Source of the DNA: Cyathus striatus
Lineage: Eukaryota > Basidiomycota > Agaricomycetes > Agaricales > Nidulariaceae
Length of the DNA stretch: 64,000 nt
Direction: 5' to 3'
Assembly (NCBI GenBank): GCA_025738555.1
Contig: JAOVFP010000006.1
Location: 744,001 to 808,000, forward strand
Both the position numbers and the translations under genes were made by a program. The notes below the pieces were generated by a model. That model did not search any database. It saw nothing but the letters and a program-made list of their open reading frames with translations, and was not told the DNA's origin. Positions 1-12,632 of this stretch are shown one piece after another (positions within the stretch are counted from its first letter, which is position 1; every line of letters starts with the position of its first letter).

Positions 1-85
1 ACGTGCAGATTCAAAGCGCGCGAACTGGGAGAAATCAACAGCTACGACGAGCAGCCTACGAGCGAACCAAACCACTGGCTCATAC

Positions 86-219
86 AAAGCATAAAAAGGC
101 GGGGATCACGAAGAGCCAGGGGAATGCAATGTGGGGGTGAGCGTGCAGGCGGTTGAAGTCAGAGTTGATCAAATTGTCGGCCCAGCCAGAGAAAGCATAA
201 AAAGGCAGGAGTCACGAAG
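86..219. repeat. Pair of 28-bp direct repeats
   Basis: Two near-identical 28-base copies beginning AAAGCATAAAAAGGC occupy 86-113 and 192-219, 106 bases apart, and differ at only a few positions. They lie downstream of the velvet gene where its missing 3' exons would be expected. I see no coding signal in 1-685. The function is unknown. Confidence 0.6.
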
Positions 220-685
220 TAGAACAACGCGAAATGGGCGTGCTGGGATACGAGTCGCAGCGCCTACGACACCTTTCCACTTCCAGCGCTTATCGCCATC
301 CCACCCCACCCATCTTCATCTCCAAGAATCCTCTCATGACTCATCGTAAACCCCCATACCAATTCGGCTTGCAGCTTGAGAAGATAAAACCCAATCTGGA
401 GACAGATGAAGCATCCACGGTCACGGCCGCGGACGAGATTCTTTTCTTCTTTTATGATTTCATGTCATGTCCATTCGATTCCGGAGCACACGTAGCGAAC
501 GTAGCGAGATGCAAGTCTAATGAGATATCCCAGTAGAGATTACCACAGTCTTCGGTACGTCCGGTCCACGATCCCATCCAGCGACCAATGTAGCGTAGCG
601 TAGAGTAAAATAAAACGAAATGCCAAAATAGAAAATAGAAAGGCGAAATCGAAACAAAAATAAATGAAAATCGAAATGAACGCAC

Positions 686-1431
686 CCTACAACCTCGAAC
701 AAACTCAACTTGAGCCTGTAACTCCCCTCCGTGCGCACGCTGAGGTCCGGAAAGACGAAGAATCCAGCGTCTGTGATGCATTAGCCCATGAGAGAAAAAG
801 ATAAGAAAAGACAGACCTCGTTATTATTATGCGGATCCTTCAAATGGTACAAGGACGAAACAACACTTCCAGTCGTACACCTTGTTCTTCCATCCTACAA
901 TACGATCAGCATATGATCTCCCAAAATGCGGGAAACAAACCTTCAACCAATGCAATTCAGCATCATCGTCGGGCTTGGCCAAACTCGCAAACATAAAATA
1001 ATAAGGATTCTGCAGAAAACTCTGCGCATAGCTCCCGCCTTGTCCTTGACCAGAGGTAGAGGCCGTGCCTGACATTGCACTGTCGTCTTTTTCATCTTCG
1101 TGCTCTTTTGTGGAGGAGGTGGAAGAGGCCGATTGTTGCGTGAGCGGGTCTATGACGCGCAATTGTACTATTGGCGGTGGATCTATTGGGCGTCTGTCCG
1201 CTTTTAGGGAGTTAGCGAGGGATGAGGATGAGATGAGGTAGATGAGAAATGACCTTTTCCACCGACACCACACATTCTAGCCTGTTTCGGCTCCTGGCGC
1301 ACGACGAGCTCATAGATCCTGTTTGGTGCGAGGTTGAAGTTGAGAGCGAGGGCGTTGGTGCGGAGATGGGGGTTTGTGGCGATATCGTACAAGACGGAGC
1401 AGGGGTGAAAGTGGGGGAGAGGGAGGTGCAT
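686..1431 (-). CDS. Velvet-domain regulator, N-terminal part only (VelB/VosA type)
   Basis: Velvet proteins are fungal transcription regulators that bind DNA with an NF-kB-like fold and link development to secondary metabolism. Exons read on the minus strand: one ending YELVVRQEPKQARMCGVGGK (to about 1254), then ADRRPIDPPPIVQLRV to NPYYFMFASL and LHWLK (about 1202-941), then DGRTRCTTGSVVSSLYHLKD (about 895-816), then DAGFFVFPDLSVRTEGSYRL to LFEVVG (about 772-686). The introns are about 45-55 bases and the phases fit. The family normally continues with a segment like SDPFxVYxAKKFPGM. I could not find it in any frame between 685 and 1. The upstream start is also unclear: 1431 is the in-frame ATG, but a CAG acceptor at 1319 could join an earlier Pro/Gln-rich exon. 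The gene is therefore truncated, split by an unusually long intron, or broken. Confidence 0.85.
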
Positions 1432-3004
1432 TGGGCAGAGGGTGGTGGTGGTGGTAGTGGTGGTAGAGGCGTGTGGGTGTATATGTCCGATTCAAAGACA
1501 AGACGAGACAGATCGCAGTCGACAACGAGGCACGATAAAAGTAACGAAAGAAAGAAAAAGGAAAGTCAGTGCACGGCACGGGACTGGAATATATATGACT
1601 GCATAGAATACGAGGGATGAGAGGAAAAGACGTGCATGGGAAGGGGAGGATTCGGGGGTGGGAGACATGCACGGAAGCCGGTGATCCCAACACAGCACAC
1701 CCTTCCCACTTCCAGTTCCCGCCCCTCCAGACCCAGCCCCAGGGAATCGGGTTTAGCCCATTATCCCGCCCTCGTCCAGTCCCCTGCTCACTCCCATCCC
1801 CTGCGCACTCGCAGCACAGAAAAAAGAGACTCACAGACGATCTCTATCATGGGCATAGCCTTGGGGCATCCCCTGCAATGGAATGGGTAGAAGGGGGAGG
1901 TGGTGGAGGTCTTGCGGGGGTAGGGGATGAGGGCGGGTGTTGTTGGTGCTGGTGTTGAGAAGAGAGAGGGAGAGGAGCAGGAGCAGGAGTTATAGTCATT
2001 GGTATGTTTTGAGAGAGGGAGAACGGGGATGGGTCGATGGCAGCGCGCACCAAACTCTATCTCCGAGTCCAATCGGGCGGGTTGTCCGTTCCTTTCCCAC
2101 ACCACAACACCGGATCCCCTCTTATTGCCTCCGCCCTCTCCGCTCTTTCGGTTCTCTCTCAACTACAACTCTGGTTACTGCAATTGTTATCTTCAGATCA
2201 AATGTAAATGCTAAACGTCTCACTGCGCTCTCCAGCCATTTCAACCAGCGACAGCGCTCGGCCTTCGGTACCGGCACAACCAACACCCCGCCTAAGCCCC
2301 ACCAACTGGTCACTCTTGCTCGTCAGCTGCTCTCTATCTCTTTTTGCAATGTTTACAATTTGACATGTTCACAGTTTGGAGCATCGTATATATTGGACGG
2401 CCATAGTCGAGAGTCGAGACACAATTTACTTTACCCGACGCGCCTACAAACCTGAAGACATCTCTCGAGCCAACAACAAATATGTTTCATCTACCACTCC
2501 AAGAATACATCTAGTCCATTGCGGCGGCCATTCGGGACCATCCAACAAGGGTCCCATTTATTTCCTCTGATGTCACAAAATGCTCTAGACTGTAAACTCA
2601 AAGGTCGTCTGACACTCGAGTATTTTATCACCTCTGGTGTCCGAGAACACCATACCACACAACTTGGTTGGTTACTCGGCGATTCTTTGAAAGAACGTTC
2701 ATTTCCATGACAAAGAAATCCAATCCATTCTTTGAAATTTCCAAACCTTTGCAATCTCTTTACTGTCTAACTGCATTATCATACCCAAGCCCAACTCATG
2801 GCAGAAACGTGCAAGTATTATCCGGAATTCGGTCCATAGATCCCATAACATCAATAACGACAAAGTACCAAAGTCTCAGATCAATATTTACAAAGTACAT
2901 AATCGTCCTTACGGAAACAAAGCGCCTCGGAATAGGACAAGTACAGTAGAAGAAACGCAAAAATAATTAGGTGGGATATATTCATGGTTTTAGATAACAT
3001 ATTA
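1432..3004. other. Upstream region of the velvet gene, low complexity
   Basis: Pyrimidine/purine-biased sequence on the minus strand upstream of the velvet exons encodes Pro/Gln/His-rich stretches near 1847-2053. These could be a 5' exon or a CT-rich leader. I could not connect them convincingly. From 2200 to 3000 I see no gene. Confidence 0.4.
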
Positions 3005-3325
3005 GACTCATAATAATTTTCCGACACCAACGCGTTCAACCATGCGATCCGAGTCAATTTCCGTGGAATTTAAAAACCCAAACTCTCTTTATACGCAGTA
3101 AGCCCTTTCCCTGAGACTCTGACCACTATGAAAACAAAAGCGCCTTGGACCAGACCTCGACAATACAATGGAAGAAATGCAAAATGAGATACAAAGAGTG
3201 TTTCTCGTATTCATGCTCATAATGATTTTCGACACCAACATAGTGTTTACAAATGCGATTCCAGCCAATTTCCGAGGAATCTGAGAATCCAAACTCTCTT
3301 CATGCGCAGTAAGCACTTTCCCTTG
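3005..3325. repeat. Diverged tandem repeat, period about 209 bp
   Basis: The stretch 3005-3113 and the stretch 3213-3325 align along their length. Shared blocks include TTTTCCGACACCAAC or TTTTCGACACCAAC, then CCAATTTCCGAGGAAT or TCAATTTCCGTGGAAT, then AACTCTCTTTATACGCAGTA or AACTCTCTTCATGCGCAGTA. Identity is clearly reduced, so the duplication is old. Confidence 0.7.
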
Positions 3326-3449
3326 GATCTTCCGGAAAATGAATAACTGAATCTATGCGTAAGTAGTGTTTAGATGCACACGCACAAGTACTTCAACTTG
3401 TACTACTTAATCATCCACCACAAACACTACTATTTGATCGATCTGCCAC

Positions 3450-4060
3450 TTGGCGAGCCAGTGCTTAGGCCTAGGTTTGAATCCATGTATCCAATTCACT
3501 GGTTCTATTTGTATCGTCATGGAGTTATCATAGACACTGACGACTCGAAGGACCCACAAGAGCACACAAGTCTTAGTTGAACGCCTACAGTAAATTTAAT
3601 TGCACTACGATTTGATCCCACAGGGTTAGTCAGTTTCCGAGGAGCCATTGACACAAGATTATAAGTAATAACATATAAGCGACCTCACTACTTATTAGCA
3701 TTCATCACAGAAACGAGGTAGAGTCTAAGACTCGACCCAGTGCTTGGGTTTGAGTTCTGTCTCCATCCACATTAGTTCTATTTCTATCGTCATGGAATTA
3801 GACGTGCAGATCAAATAGCTAGTCTCTAGTAGGGTCTGGCCAACTCAGTTTCCGAGGAGTCAGAGTGTAATACTTGTCTATGCACGCCTCTTCAAACGAG
3901 ATCAACCCATGGAGAGGAGTCAGTAAGTACATCCGAGCTTTAACCGTACATTATAGACTAGCTTTCATTGCACAGGTTGACAATATTTTAGCGGAGGCAA
4001 TGCTCCGTGCTCGGGGGCTAAATTCCGTCCATCGTCATGGAGTTACAAGTATTCAACTAA
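3450..4060. repeat. Three degenerate dispersed repeat units
   Basis: Related blocks near 3455-3545, 3727-3805 and 4003-4060 share a core running from an AGTGCTT(A/G)GG-like block to ATCGTCATGGAGTTA. Copies of CAGTTTCCGAGGAG sit between them at about 3633 and 3848 and match the repeat at 3.2 kb. The first unit holds GGTTTGAATCC, which resembles a pol III B box, so a tRNA-derived short element is possible but unproven. Confidence 0.5.
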
Positions 4061-7000
4061 AATCTGATAAAATAGGTAGTTGGCAACAACAATAAAAAGT
4101 CCGTTTTCAATTCTCCAAAATTCCAAAGTCCTTGGAAAACGAGAAAACTAATACGAACCCAATCCGAATCGGAAGTACTTCACATAAAGTGCATTGGCAC
4201 CTTCCACTTCCTCAATCCTCACCTCAAACGCTCTGCCGCTCTGGATCCCTTCGCGAAGGACCCCACTTCCGGGGCTCATCCGACCTCACTTGACATGCCC
4301 AGTGCCAGCAGCACGACACCCCCCGCCTTCCTTGCACCTTCCTATTTCGTCATAACAGCTGTCTCCGTGTATCCGGCGACACGCGAGCCAGCGTGCTGGG
4401 TCCATTTCCCAGAACATTCAACTCTCAAGTTCTTCCTTCTTTCCTTGTTATATATATGTACTCTATGTACGTTGTCATTTTGGTGACAAGTGGCCGTTTG
4501 GATGAGGAAGGAAGGGGTAATTACAAGAGCCACGTGTGCTGGGACTCGAGGTAGGGATAGGTTCCGTCGCTTCTCCGCTTTTTCACATTTCTTTTCGCTT
4601 TTTTACTGTGATAATGGAAGGGGTATGTCGTCATAACGCTTGTGGGTTTCACTTATTACAGCCACTTTCAACGAGATATCATTGTTGGTAAGGAAGCTGC
4701 TCTACGTATTCTAACCACATGTAACGGCTTCTAAGACGATGACACCTCATGTATGTGCATATGGAGCGATGAATTGAATTATCAAACTAGTGGAAGCCCT
4801 CTATCATCCACAACTTACTTACACTCCTACAGAACTTTCACCAATGGCCTAATCCTCGGAACCTCAGAGGCCACCATCCTACCCGATGGTATCGACCTAC
4901 TCATCCCCAGCCCGGAAACCCAAAATCGAATTTCTGCCAGTAAACCAGATCGGTGCTATCGATACCATCATTCATCCCCGCCCCAGGAAATTTTAAAAGA
5001 TCACATTGGAGAAGTAAAAATAGGACTGGTGGCTTCCCTGGGTCATAGTGACCATTCTTGACAGCGAAATTCTTGAATATGGAGCGTGTGAAAGAACGTG
5101 AAAGACCCGTGGTGTCGGTCCTCTATCTTATTTTTGTGCGTTTGAGATTTCTGAGGCGACGGAGATCAGAGAGTGACAATTATACTTGCTCGTGTCGTCT
5201 TGAATGGACTCTGGGAAGATATTATGATTATGGGTGGGAGGTCAAGAATAATAAGCTCAAACTCTCGGCGACGGTCAATGAGTGCCTGGGATCTCCTATC
5301 TGCGCTATCATTCGTGCTATGACGATACAAAACCCCTGTCTACTGTCAAGCGTATCTGGTATCGACCATCTTAATTCTCAGGATGGTTCTATTAATATAC
5401 CAAGAATTTAAGGAATTTTGCGAGCAGAGAATAAAGAAGTCTTTTTCTGCCTTAATAAAATTGCGGGCATCTGAGCTAGCCTTATTCTGATATCCCGATA
5501 ATTCCTGATATTTACTAGTATGGAATGTCAGTATCCCCGCTTTCAGTGTCATGGGTAGAAGATTTCGATGACAGGCAGGAACACATTCATAATCCACGAG
5601 TTCGTGTGCTATTCGACAGGTTCGCGGATAGGGAGATGGTACTTAAATGTACGTGTCTATTTATGTTTTTAATTACTGTGCCATCGCGAGATAAATGTGA
5701 TAGATTTTGTCACTACATCTGAATCGAAGTCATGGCCAAGCGATTAGTTCGTCGATTTAATCCCACTTCAAACATCTTTATCCAAGCGCCGTACTTCGCG
5801 CTCGCTCACATAATGCTCGTGGCGTTAAAATCCAAAGAAAATATGTCCTGTCAGCAACCACCGGCGTTTGAAAATTGCAGGATACAGCTTAGTCGCCCAC
5901 CCACGGCATTAAAGGGCGCGAATACTGTCGTATACGGATAACTTGCAATCACCGAACGCATTGCAGCAAGTACCCCACTACCAGGATTATTCGGATGATT
6001 AACTGAAGAGAAGTGGGTACAGGTCGAGACCTTTGGTCAGCGCTCTACATGAATAGAACAAAGAAATCCTTCGTAAATTAAGTGTCAGCTGCTGAGAACA
6101 ATAGCGGTACTTTCTTACAATGGTAGTGAAATTCCCATTGTTCAATTTGAATACGTTAAAGTACTACAGGTAAGGCCGATATACGCGTTGGTAACTACTC
6201 TCTTCCGCGAAAACCTCACCCATTGTAACAACGCGCTCGATTCTTACAGTAAATCCAACCTTCAATGTCCCAATCATATCCGCCGTATCCGGTCCATAAC
6301 CGACTCGGACACCTAATCTCCTACCATACATGCGGATATCTCCAGTTTCTTATCCACCTTTGCCTATTTTTAACATTAATGCACTTTAAATTCTCTACCT
6401 CTATCGAATCACCTGTGGTATACCTGACTCATGCAGGTGCATTAAACCTTTTATGACTTTTTGCGGCATAAAGATCTGTAAACCGGTCATAGCATGCTGT
6501 GAAAGTGCTCACTGTAAGAAGGATACCAGCAGTACGTGGAGATGAAATACACGATACATAACCTTTACAGGCTACGCAATGCTGTTTTTTGCACCACAAT
6601 CACATCATTACTGCGCCGAAGTAGGGCTATATCTATGCATCATCTATGAATTATATCATAGCGGCCCAGTCTGGCGTTTTCAGTTATGAAACCTGCGTGC
6701 AAAGTTTCATTGATCACGTTTTCATAAAGGTTGATTGTCAGTTTGGCGGGCGATCTTAGGGGGCAGAGCTACGGTGGTGTTTTGTTTGTCTCCCGAAATC
6801 TACGTACATGATGAATTGCAGTAATGGATCGTGAACGCATGAACCTTCACTGGAGGCTGGCTTGAGATGGTTTGCAAGTGAATAGTTGATTAATTATGCC
6901 GTACCTTCTGGTATCGATGAAGTTCTCCGAGGGTGAATTGTAAACCACTGATTGTTAACCAATTCTTGGCCAATCATTGCTTGAGACTTATTCTCCCGTT

Positions 7001-8847
7001 CTGGAGTCCATATTCATTCGAGTACGTACGCATCTTTCCGCACCAATTATATGGGTTCTGATTTCTGTTTGCGGCTTTGTAATTACAAACGCCAGTGGAT
7101 TGTTGAACAGGCGTCTAAGGTAACAGGTTTGACAAGACGGCAGGATGTGATCAGAAGATTAGAATTCGCGGAGTTATCGCTGAGTGTTGTACCGTTGTGC
7201 TGGAAACTCGGCTTGTTTGTTTACCACTATATGCCATCAGCGTCTGATGGGCGTTTGATTTTTGAGATCGAGATAAACACTAACCACGTCCAAACTATCA
7301 TTTCTTTAGTGCTACTTTGCCAGTGGCAGTCCACTATTCTTGTATCTGACACCAGCACCATATCCTTGGACTTGGAATTCGTACAGATTCACTGGGTGAG
7401 TTTTCGGACATGGATGTGAGTCTTTTATACTCCATAAGGCCTAATTATCGCCATACACCAGAACTTCAAGCTCATTCCAATTTCGTAACTTGCCTCAGAA
7501 CGAACTGTAGATAGATAGGTGCCCCATTTCAGACGAATTCTTAACTTCTGCAATGACTTTTATTTACGTAAGTACTAGCTTTCTTGCTGGTAGTGGCTTT
7601 AGCCTTTAGCATCATTATTCAAGATATTAAGTAGTACTGAGGCTCGGTGAGCTTTTTATTCCTTTTTCTGTTAGAACAAAATATTCATGATCGCAAAGAC
7701 GAGTCTCTTAGGAGTCATCCAAACGTGAATATCTGAACGGAGGCGATGAAAACGTACGTGTACACACGGTAGTGAATACGCATCCATATATGCTGTTCAA
7801 TCCTGGAATTCCGTTCCAGAAGGCGGGAAAACGGCATTGGACAAAATGACCCATGTATTCATGGTAGTATCGAAAATGTACGTCTACACCCGCACACCTA
7901 CATCCATATATTCATTTATTTCCACCAATAATACAAAAATGGCCAGTGACTCTCAGGCCCAGTGTCCAGGTCCTATAAACCTACTAATTATCTCACAAAG
8001 GCATCTCGCCAATGCTGCGGAACCTATGCCCATAGTAATCTGTGAATAACCCCTCTCACGAATTTTAGACTCATTGGCATCATGTCCTCGAGATCAATTT
8101 TTCTCGCCTTCGGTTCTATTCTCATCTTATCGGCACTCCGTGTACTTTTCTCCCGGTACGAAGTCGGGTTTATATGGTCGTTCATACTCTTTAGCCGGCT
8201 CTAAGTATATCACCCCACGCTTCGAGAAACCACTAACCGGATCTCAATTATTTATGATGGTCGTACCAACTCCGAGCTATACTGTTACAGCCAGTGCTGC
8301 GTAAGAGGTCCTGGAAAATGTGCCTGAATCGGCATGGTCGCTCCTGGTGGCAATCATCCTTACCAGATTTCAACGGTTTGGTAAATTGAATTCTGGAAAC
8401 GCTGCTTACACACGGGGTAGACAATGTGCTACTTCACCACAACTCATCGCCACTGCAAAGGGTTTTCATAGATCTTATCAATAGCCGGAAGTTGCTTAGT
8501 CAAAAAGTCGATCGACACACACGTTCGTTTCTTGGTAAATCCTCAAAGTCTTAGAGTCAGGTGTCTAACACGCTTTTGAAAATAAATACATTCCTCAATA
8601 TTTAATAAATTGCCAGTATCGCCACGCCATAACAAAGTCTTAGCATAAGACTACAAGCTATTTAGAAATTACATGTATTCCTCCGCGTTTATAAAATCGC
8701 CAGTATCGCAAAGCCACAAAATAATAGTACAGTGGTGAAATAGTACATCCAATCGATTCTAAGTTATAAACATAATTCCATCGCCCAACAGAGACAGAGA
8801 AACAACTGTACATATAATACTCGTAAAACGTCATGAAGGGCACGAGA
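4061..8847. other. AT-rich stretch without recognisable genes
   Basis: Only short open frames occur on both strands, and none shows family motifs, a signal peptide or consistent splice phasing. Weak self-similarity exists: GTACGTGTACACACG near 7753 and GTACGTCTACACCCG near 7877. A block with AAAACGGCATTGGA near 7827 recurs at about 14953. Confidence 0.5.
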
Positions 8848-10959
8848 TTATGTACTGTCACTCTTGTCATCAGTGAAAGACTCGACATCCTTCTTGATAT
8901 CTTTCTCATGATCGGTGCTCTGCTCCTCACCCTTGCTGAATGTAGGACGCCTGCCGGTGGTGATCCTTCCGAGACTCTTGGGGTTGAAAGAGAAGCTTCC
9001 CTTAGGAATGAAGGTCGAAGCGAGGATAATAGCGCAGCAGACAGAGAAGTGGATACTAAATAAAGAAGATCAATTCAGTGCATCGCGAGTAAAAAGGAGG
9101 AAATTAGCGTACCCTCCAACACGGGTGAGCGAGCTCTCGATATTACCAGTGCGGCTATAGTCTTCGTCAATGACTTTACCCAATACGGAGCTGAACACGG
9201 CGTTGAGGACGATGTAAGTGGAGTAGAGGAACGCCATGACAGCGCCAAGTGGAGAAACGTTTTTGTGAGCTAATGAAATGCGTCAGCGTCATAAACAGAC
9301 AAATGAGCGGGGATGCTTACTAAATTTAGAGTTGGAAAGAGACGACTGGATGTAAGCGGCGAGGGAAACATCACCAGCGGCCCAACCCTACATATCATCG
9401 TAAATTCAAACTAAGGACACATCCAACCGAGACTTACCATTGAGATGGGGATAAAGCATCCAGCAATCTTCCACGCCCAACCAACATCGTGTGTGGCAAT
9501 TTTAGCAAAGTGAGGCAGAATCCAGACAATGTTAAGTGTCAAGGCATCCATGCGGAGCCAAGGAAGCTGTAAGTAAGCCATCAGTATCACTGTACACTCC
9601 CTACACTGTACTCAATAGACATACTGGAGTAGGAACCATGTCCGATAAGACGAGAACACCAAGAGCACCGAGAAGTTCTCCAAAGTTGGATCCACCCGTG
9701 ATAATCTGACTCCAGGCGGAGGTACCGAGGACACGCTTCGCGAAAGCATTACCAAGAGAGCTCTCGAAATCTATGACAGTAGAGGGCAAGTGCACTATTT
9801 ACAAAGTGGGTGAACATCGGACGGCCATCATAGAAGAAAGAAACATACTAGGACGGGAAGAGCCAGATGAAGCACCTATTGCCGAAAACAAGCTTGAAGC
9901 CAACCCAGACAGATTCGACAAAGCCCCATGCACCGTATAGAACCTGCTTCGTATATCCTTCTTTCTTTGGTGAAGATTCGACCTCAGAAAGACCAGCCTG
10001 AGCAGCTTCTTCAGCAAGTTGTGTCCGGCTCTTGAAATTAAGGGCACTGATGAAGATCCAAACCACACCTGCAATAGCGAAGAAGACTGCAATAACGTTA
10101 GGAGGGGACAAGTAAAAGGATTCAGGAAGGAGAACATACTGGGAGTGAGGAAGAAGCTGTAGTTGTTGCCAAATCGGCTTATGGCGGAAGAGGAAGTGAA
10201 TGCGCCGCTGGTACCAGCGACTTCGTAAAAGATGTGGACGACAGCGTCCATCCGACGGAGCTTGCTGACGTCTCCACCGACAATGTCGGCTGGAATGACG
10301 CGGCGGATGAGTTCGACCATACCGTAGGAAATGCCAGCCAGAGTCCAGACGAGGAAGATCTGGAGAGGTGTCAGCAGTCTGTCGCAATATAAAGGAACGT
10401 GATCGTACAAGGTCTGCATCCCAAGTACCGTAGATAGGTTTTTGGGCGTCTGCAGGCTTGATTTTGCCGCTGGTGGCGGCATCGACGATGAGGAGAATGA
10501 CAGTCATTAGGGAGAACATGAAGATAGCCCCGGAAAGAACAGTGCGTGTAGGCCATCTTTTGATCAGAGGAGCAATGAGAATGGCGCCAACACACTGGGC
10601 TGCTTGATTGACACCCTGAGCAGCGCCGACTGGATCGAGGTCAGGAGAGAAAAGAAAGAAAATTCAGCGACACGTACGTTTGGTGAATGTGTTGGATGAG
10701 TTGAAGCGATCCGTGGCGAGGGTTGAGATAGAGCCATTGAAAAACTCAAGCCCAAGTTTGTAGCACATAATCCCACCAACGTATACGGCACTGCGAAGAG
10801 ATCAGCAAATGGGCGCGACAGTGGCACGAGATCAATTACATATTGCGCTTCTCTGCAAAAGAGTACGCTGACGTTTAAAATTAGTACAGGCGATAAATCG
10901 GAACAAGTAAAAAGAACATACAGTTCCATATCTCTTTGGGTGAGGGCATTGTGGAGGCA
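8848..10959 (-). CDS. MFS-type 12-TM membrane transporter
   Basis: Multi-exon gene starting MPSPKEIWNSYSFAEKRNI and ending ESFTDDKSDST with a stop at 8848, roughly 530-540 residues after splicing. Hydrophobic segments alternate with short loops in the MFS manner. An early helix reads AVYVGGIMCYKLGLEFFNG, followed by GAAQGVNQAAQCVGAILIAP and a basic loop IKRWPTRTVLSG, the place of the conserved cytoplasmic loop between TM2 and TM3. Later helices include GVVWIFISALNF, GELLGALGVLVLSD and FLLFTSIFISVCSAAIILAS. The C-terminal tail is hydrophilic and Lys/Asp-rich. About seven introns of 45-60 bases are consistent in phase. I cannot assign a substrate. The subfamily is one commonly annotated only as MFS general substrate transporter in basidiomycetes. 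Confidence 0.8.
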
Positions 10960-12632
10960 ACACACAGTGTTATTGCGCTACGAGCGGCGGCTGATGCAGA
11001 AGGAGAGCTGGGTGGAAAGACTCTAAGTGAAAACATCCTTTTGCACAGCTTTCTATACCCCACAGTAGAGGGGCACGTTCGTGGTATTTGTGCATGCGCG
11101 AGAGGCCAAGGAACGAAACGACAGGCCAAGTTCACTGAAGACTCGCCAAGTTCGTTTCCTCCGCCTGGCTACTCTGATACACTATGATCAGGAGAAATTT
11201 GGAGTATAAAAGCTCCATTGAGTGCTACATTGAACCATCAGTAAAATATTTATACCAATATAACAATATTTAAAATCAATAACTGGAGACATCGTAAAGC
11301 TGGTTCAAGGTGGGGCGGGTTCAAGGTTGAAGCTGAAGGCGGGAACGCCAAGAAGCTGGCGGCTGAACTGAAAGCGGAACGGACTTTGGCTTTGTTTGGA
11401 AATAACGGATCAAACAAACAAGGTCAACCCAATTGGGGGAATAACTTTGAACTTTGCACAACCTTTGCACGTTTGATTGTTGCCGCGGCCATCTTCTATG
11501 CCCTTGGTCTTTTCGCCATTGATTGAAATCTGCCAGCCCCTTTGCAATCGTATTCCGCATGGCACAAGACCTTTCACGTCGTTCTCCGCAAATCCTGCTT
11601 CTTCAATTTACTCACGGGCACTTGGACTGTTGAACCCATCCTTGGTTGTAATCCGTCATTCAGGAACTCTTTCAACTGTTGTGTATGAAAGTTGAAGCGC
11701 AACAAATCTATCTAGGCACTTGTCGTTTCATAATGGACATGATTGTGCCACTCAAGATAATTCCAGCCTTGTCATTCACCTGGATATGTCGTCGCACCAT
11801 GTGGGATTGCTATACGTGCCTAAAGGTGGTATTGGATTTGTGTTACTCTGGCGAAATGTATGACACGTTGGAAATGGCGCTGGCTTGTTACCGTTGGCTA
11901 TCATCAAACCACGTATCCAGTTCATGAGGCAGGGGAGAGACCCATGGGCAGTAATTATAGGCTGTCGTAATCAGCACACTCGCACAAGCCACATACGTTA
12001 TTTGTAAGTAAATTTAACCGCTGGGCTGAGAATACATGTACATTTAATGCAATCAGACATAGCTTCTACTCTTCTCGATGTCTCACGTGGATCCTGATGC
12101 CCTTCGTATTCTAAATCTAATCTATTTTAACCCCGTCTTAGAAGACAATCCATACGAAAGATAGTGCTGTCCTCATGCCTTCGAGTCATAAGTTTGCTTG
12201 CATGGGGATGTTGTCGTTAATGACAAGGATGCTATGATAAGACGACCGTGAATTCACACTGAACATGTGGTTACTGTTATGTCCGACAGCTTTCAAGCAG
12301 AGGTGAGCATGCAACGAGCTGGCATTTAGAGATCGTGCTGAACTACTTAGTTGATTGTCTAGCTTCAAATCAAGTTTAAGATGGTCGCCGTATGTGTTAC
12401 AATCCAAGCCTGACCTTCCGACCGAGGAGACTAAAAGCGAAGGACCCACTTAATCTATTTTAAGCTTTTAAAGCTTCTTTGTTATGATCTGGCAAATGTG
12501 ACCATGCACGCGAGATATAGAGGTTCTCATCGCTTCGCATGATAAATGTTTCGCGCGTACGACAGGTCAGAAACAATACATAATGGAGCCTCCGTCTGCA
12601 CCACTTCGTGAGCAGCAGTTCTGTTCCCAGAC
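10960..12632. other. Intergenic region between transporter and secreted hydrolase
   Basis: This holds the shared upstream region of two divergent genes. A stretch near 11300-11400 is rich in GGTTCAAGG and GAAGCTGAAGG-like motifs, but I see no coding unit with conserved motifs. Confidence 0.4.

Noticed and set aside
1310..1834. 174-codon minus frame upstream of the velvet exons
   Set aside because: Pro/His/Ser low-complexity text out of frame with the velvet exons; more likely CT-rich leader DNA, although part of it could be a 5' exon.
4753..5411. Two overlapping plus-strand frames of about 100 codons
   Set aside because: No recognisable motifs, no splice partners and no coding-like periodicity by eye.
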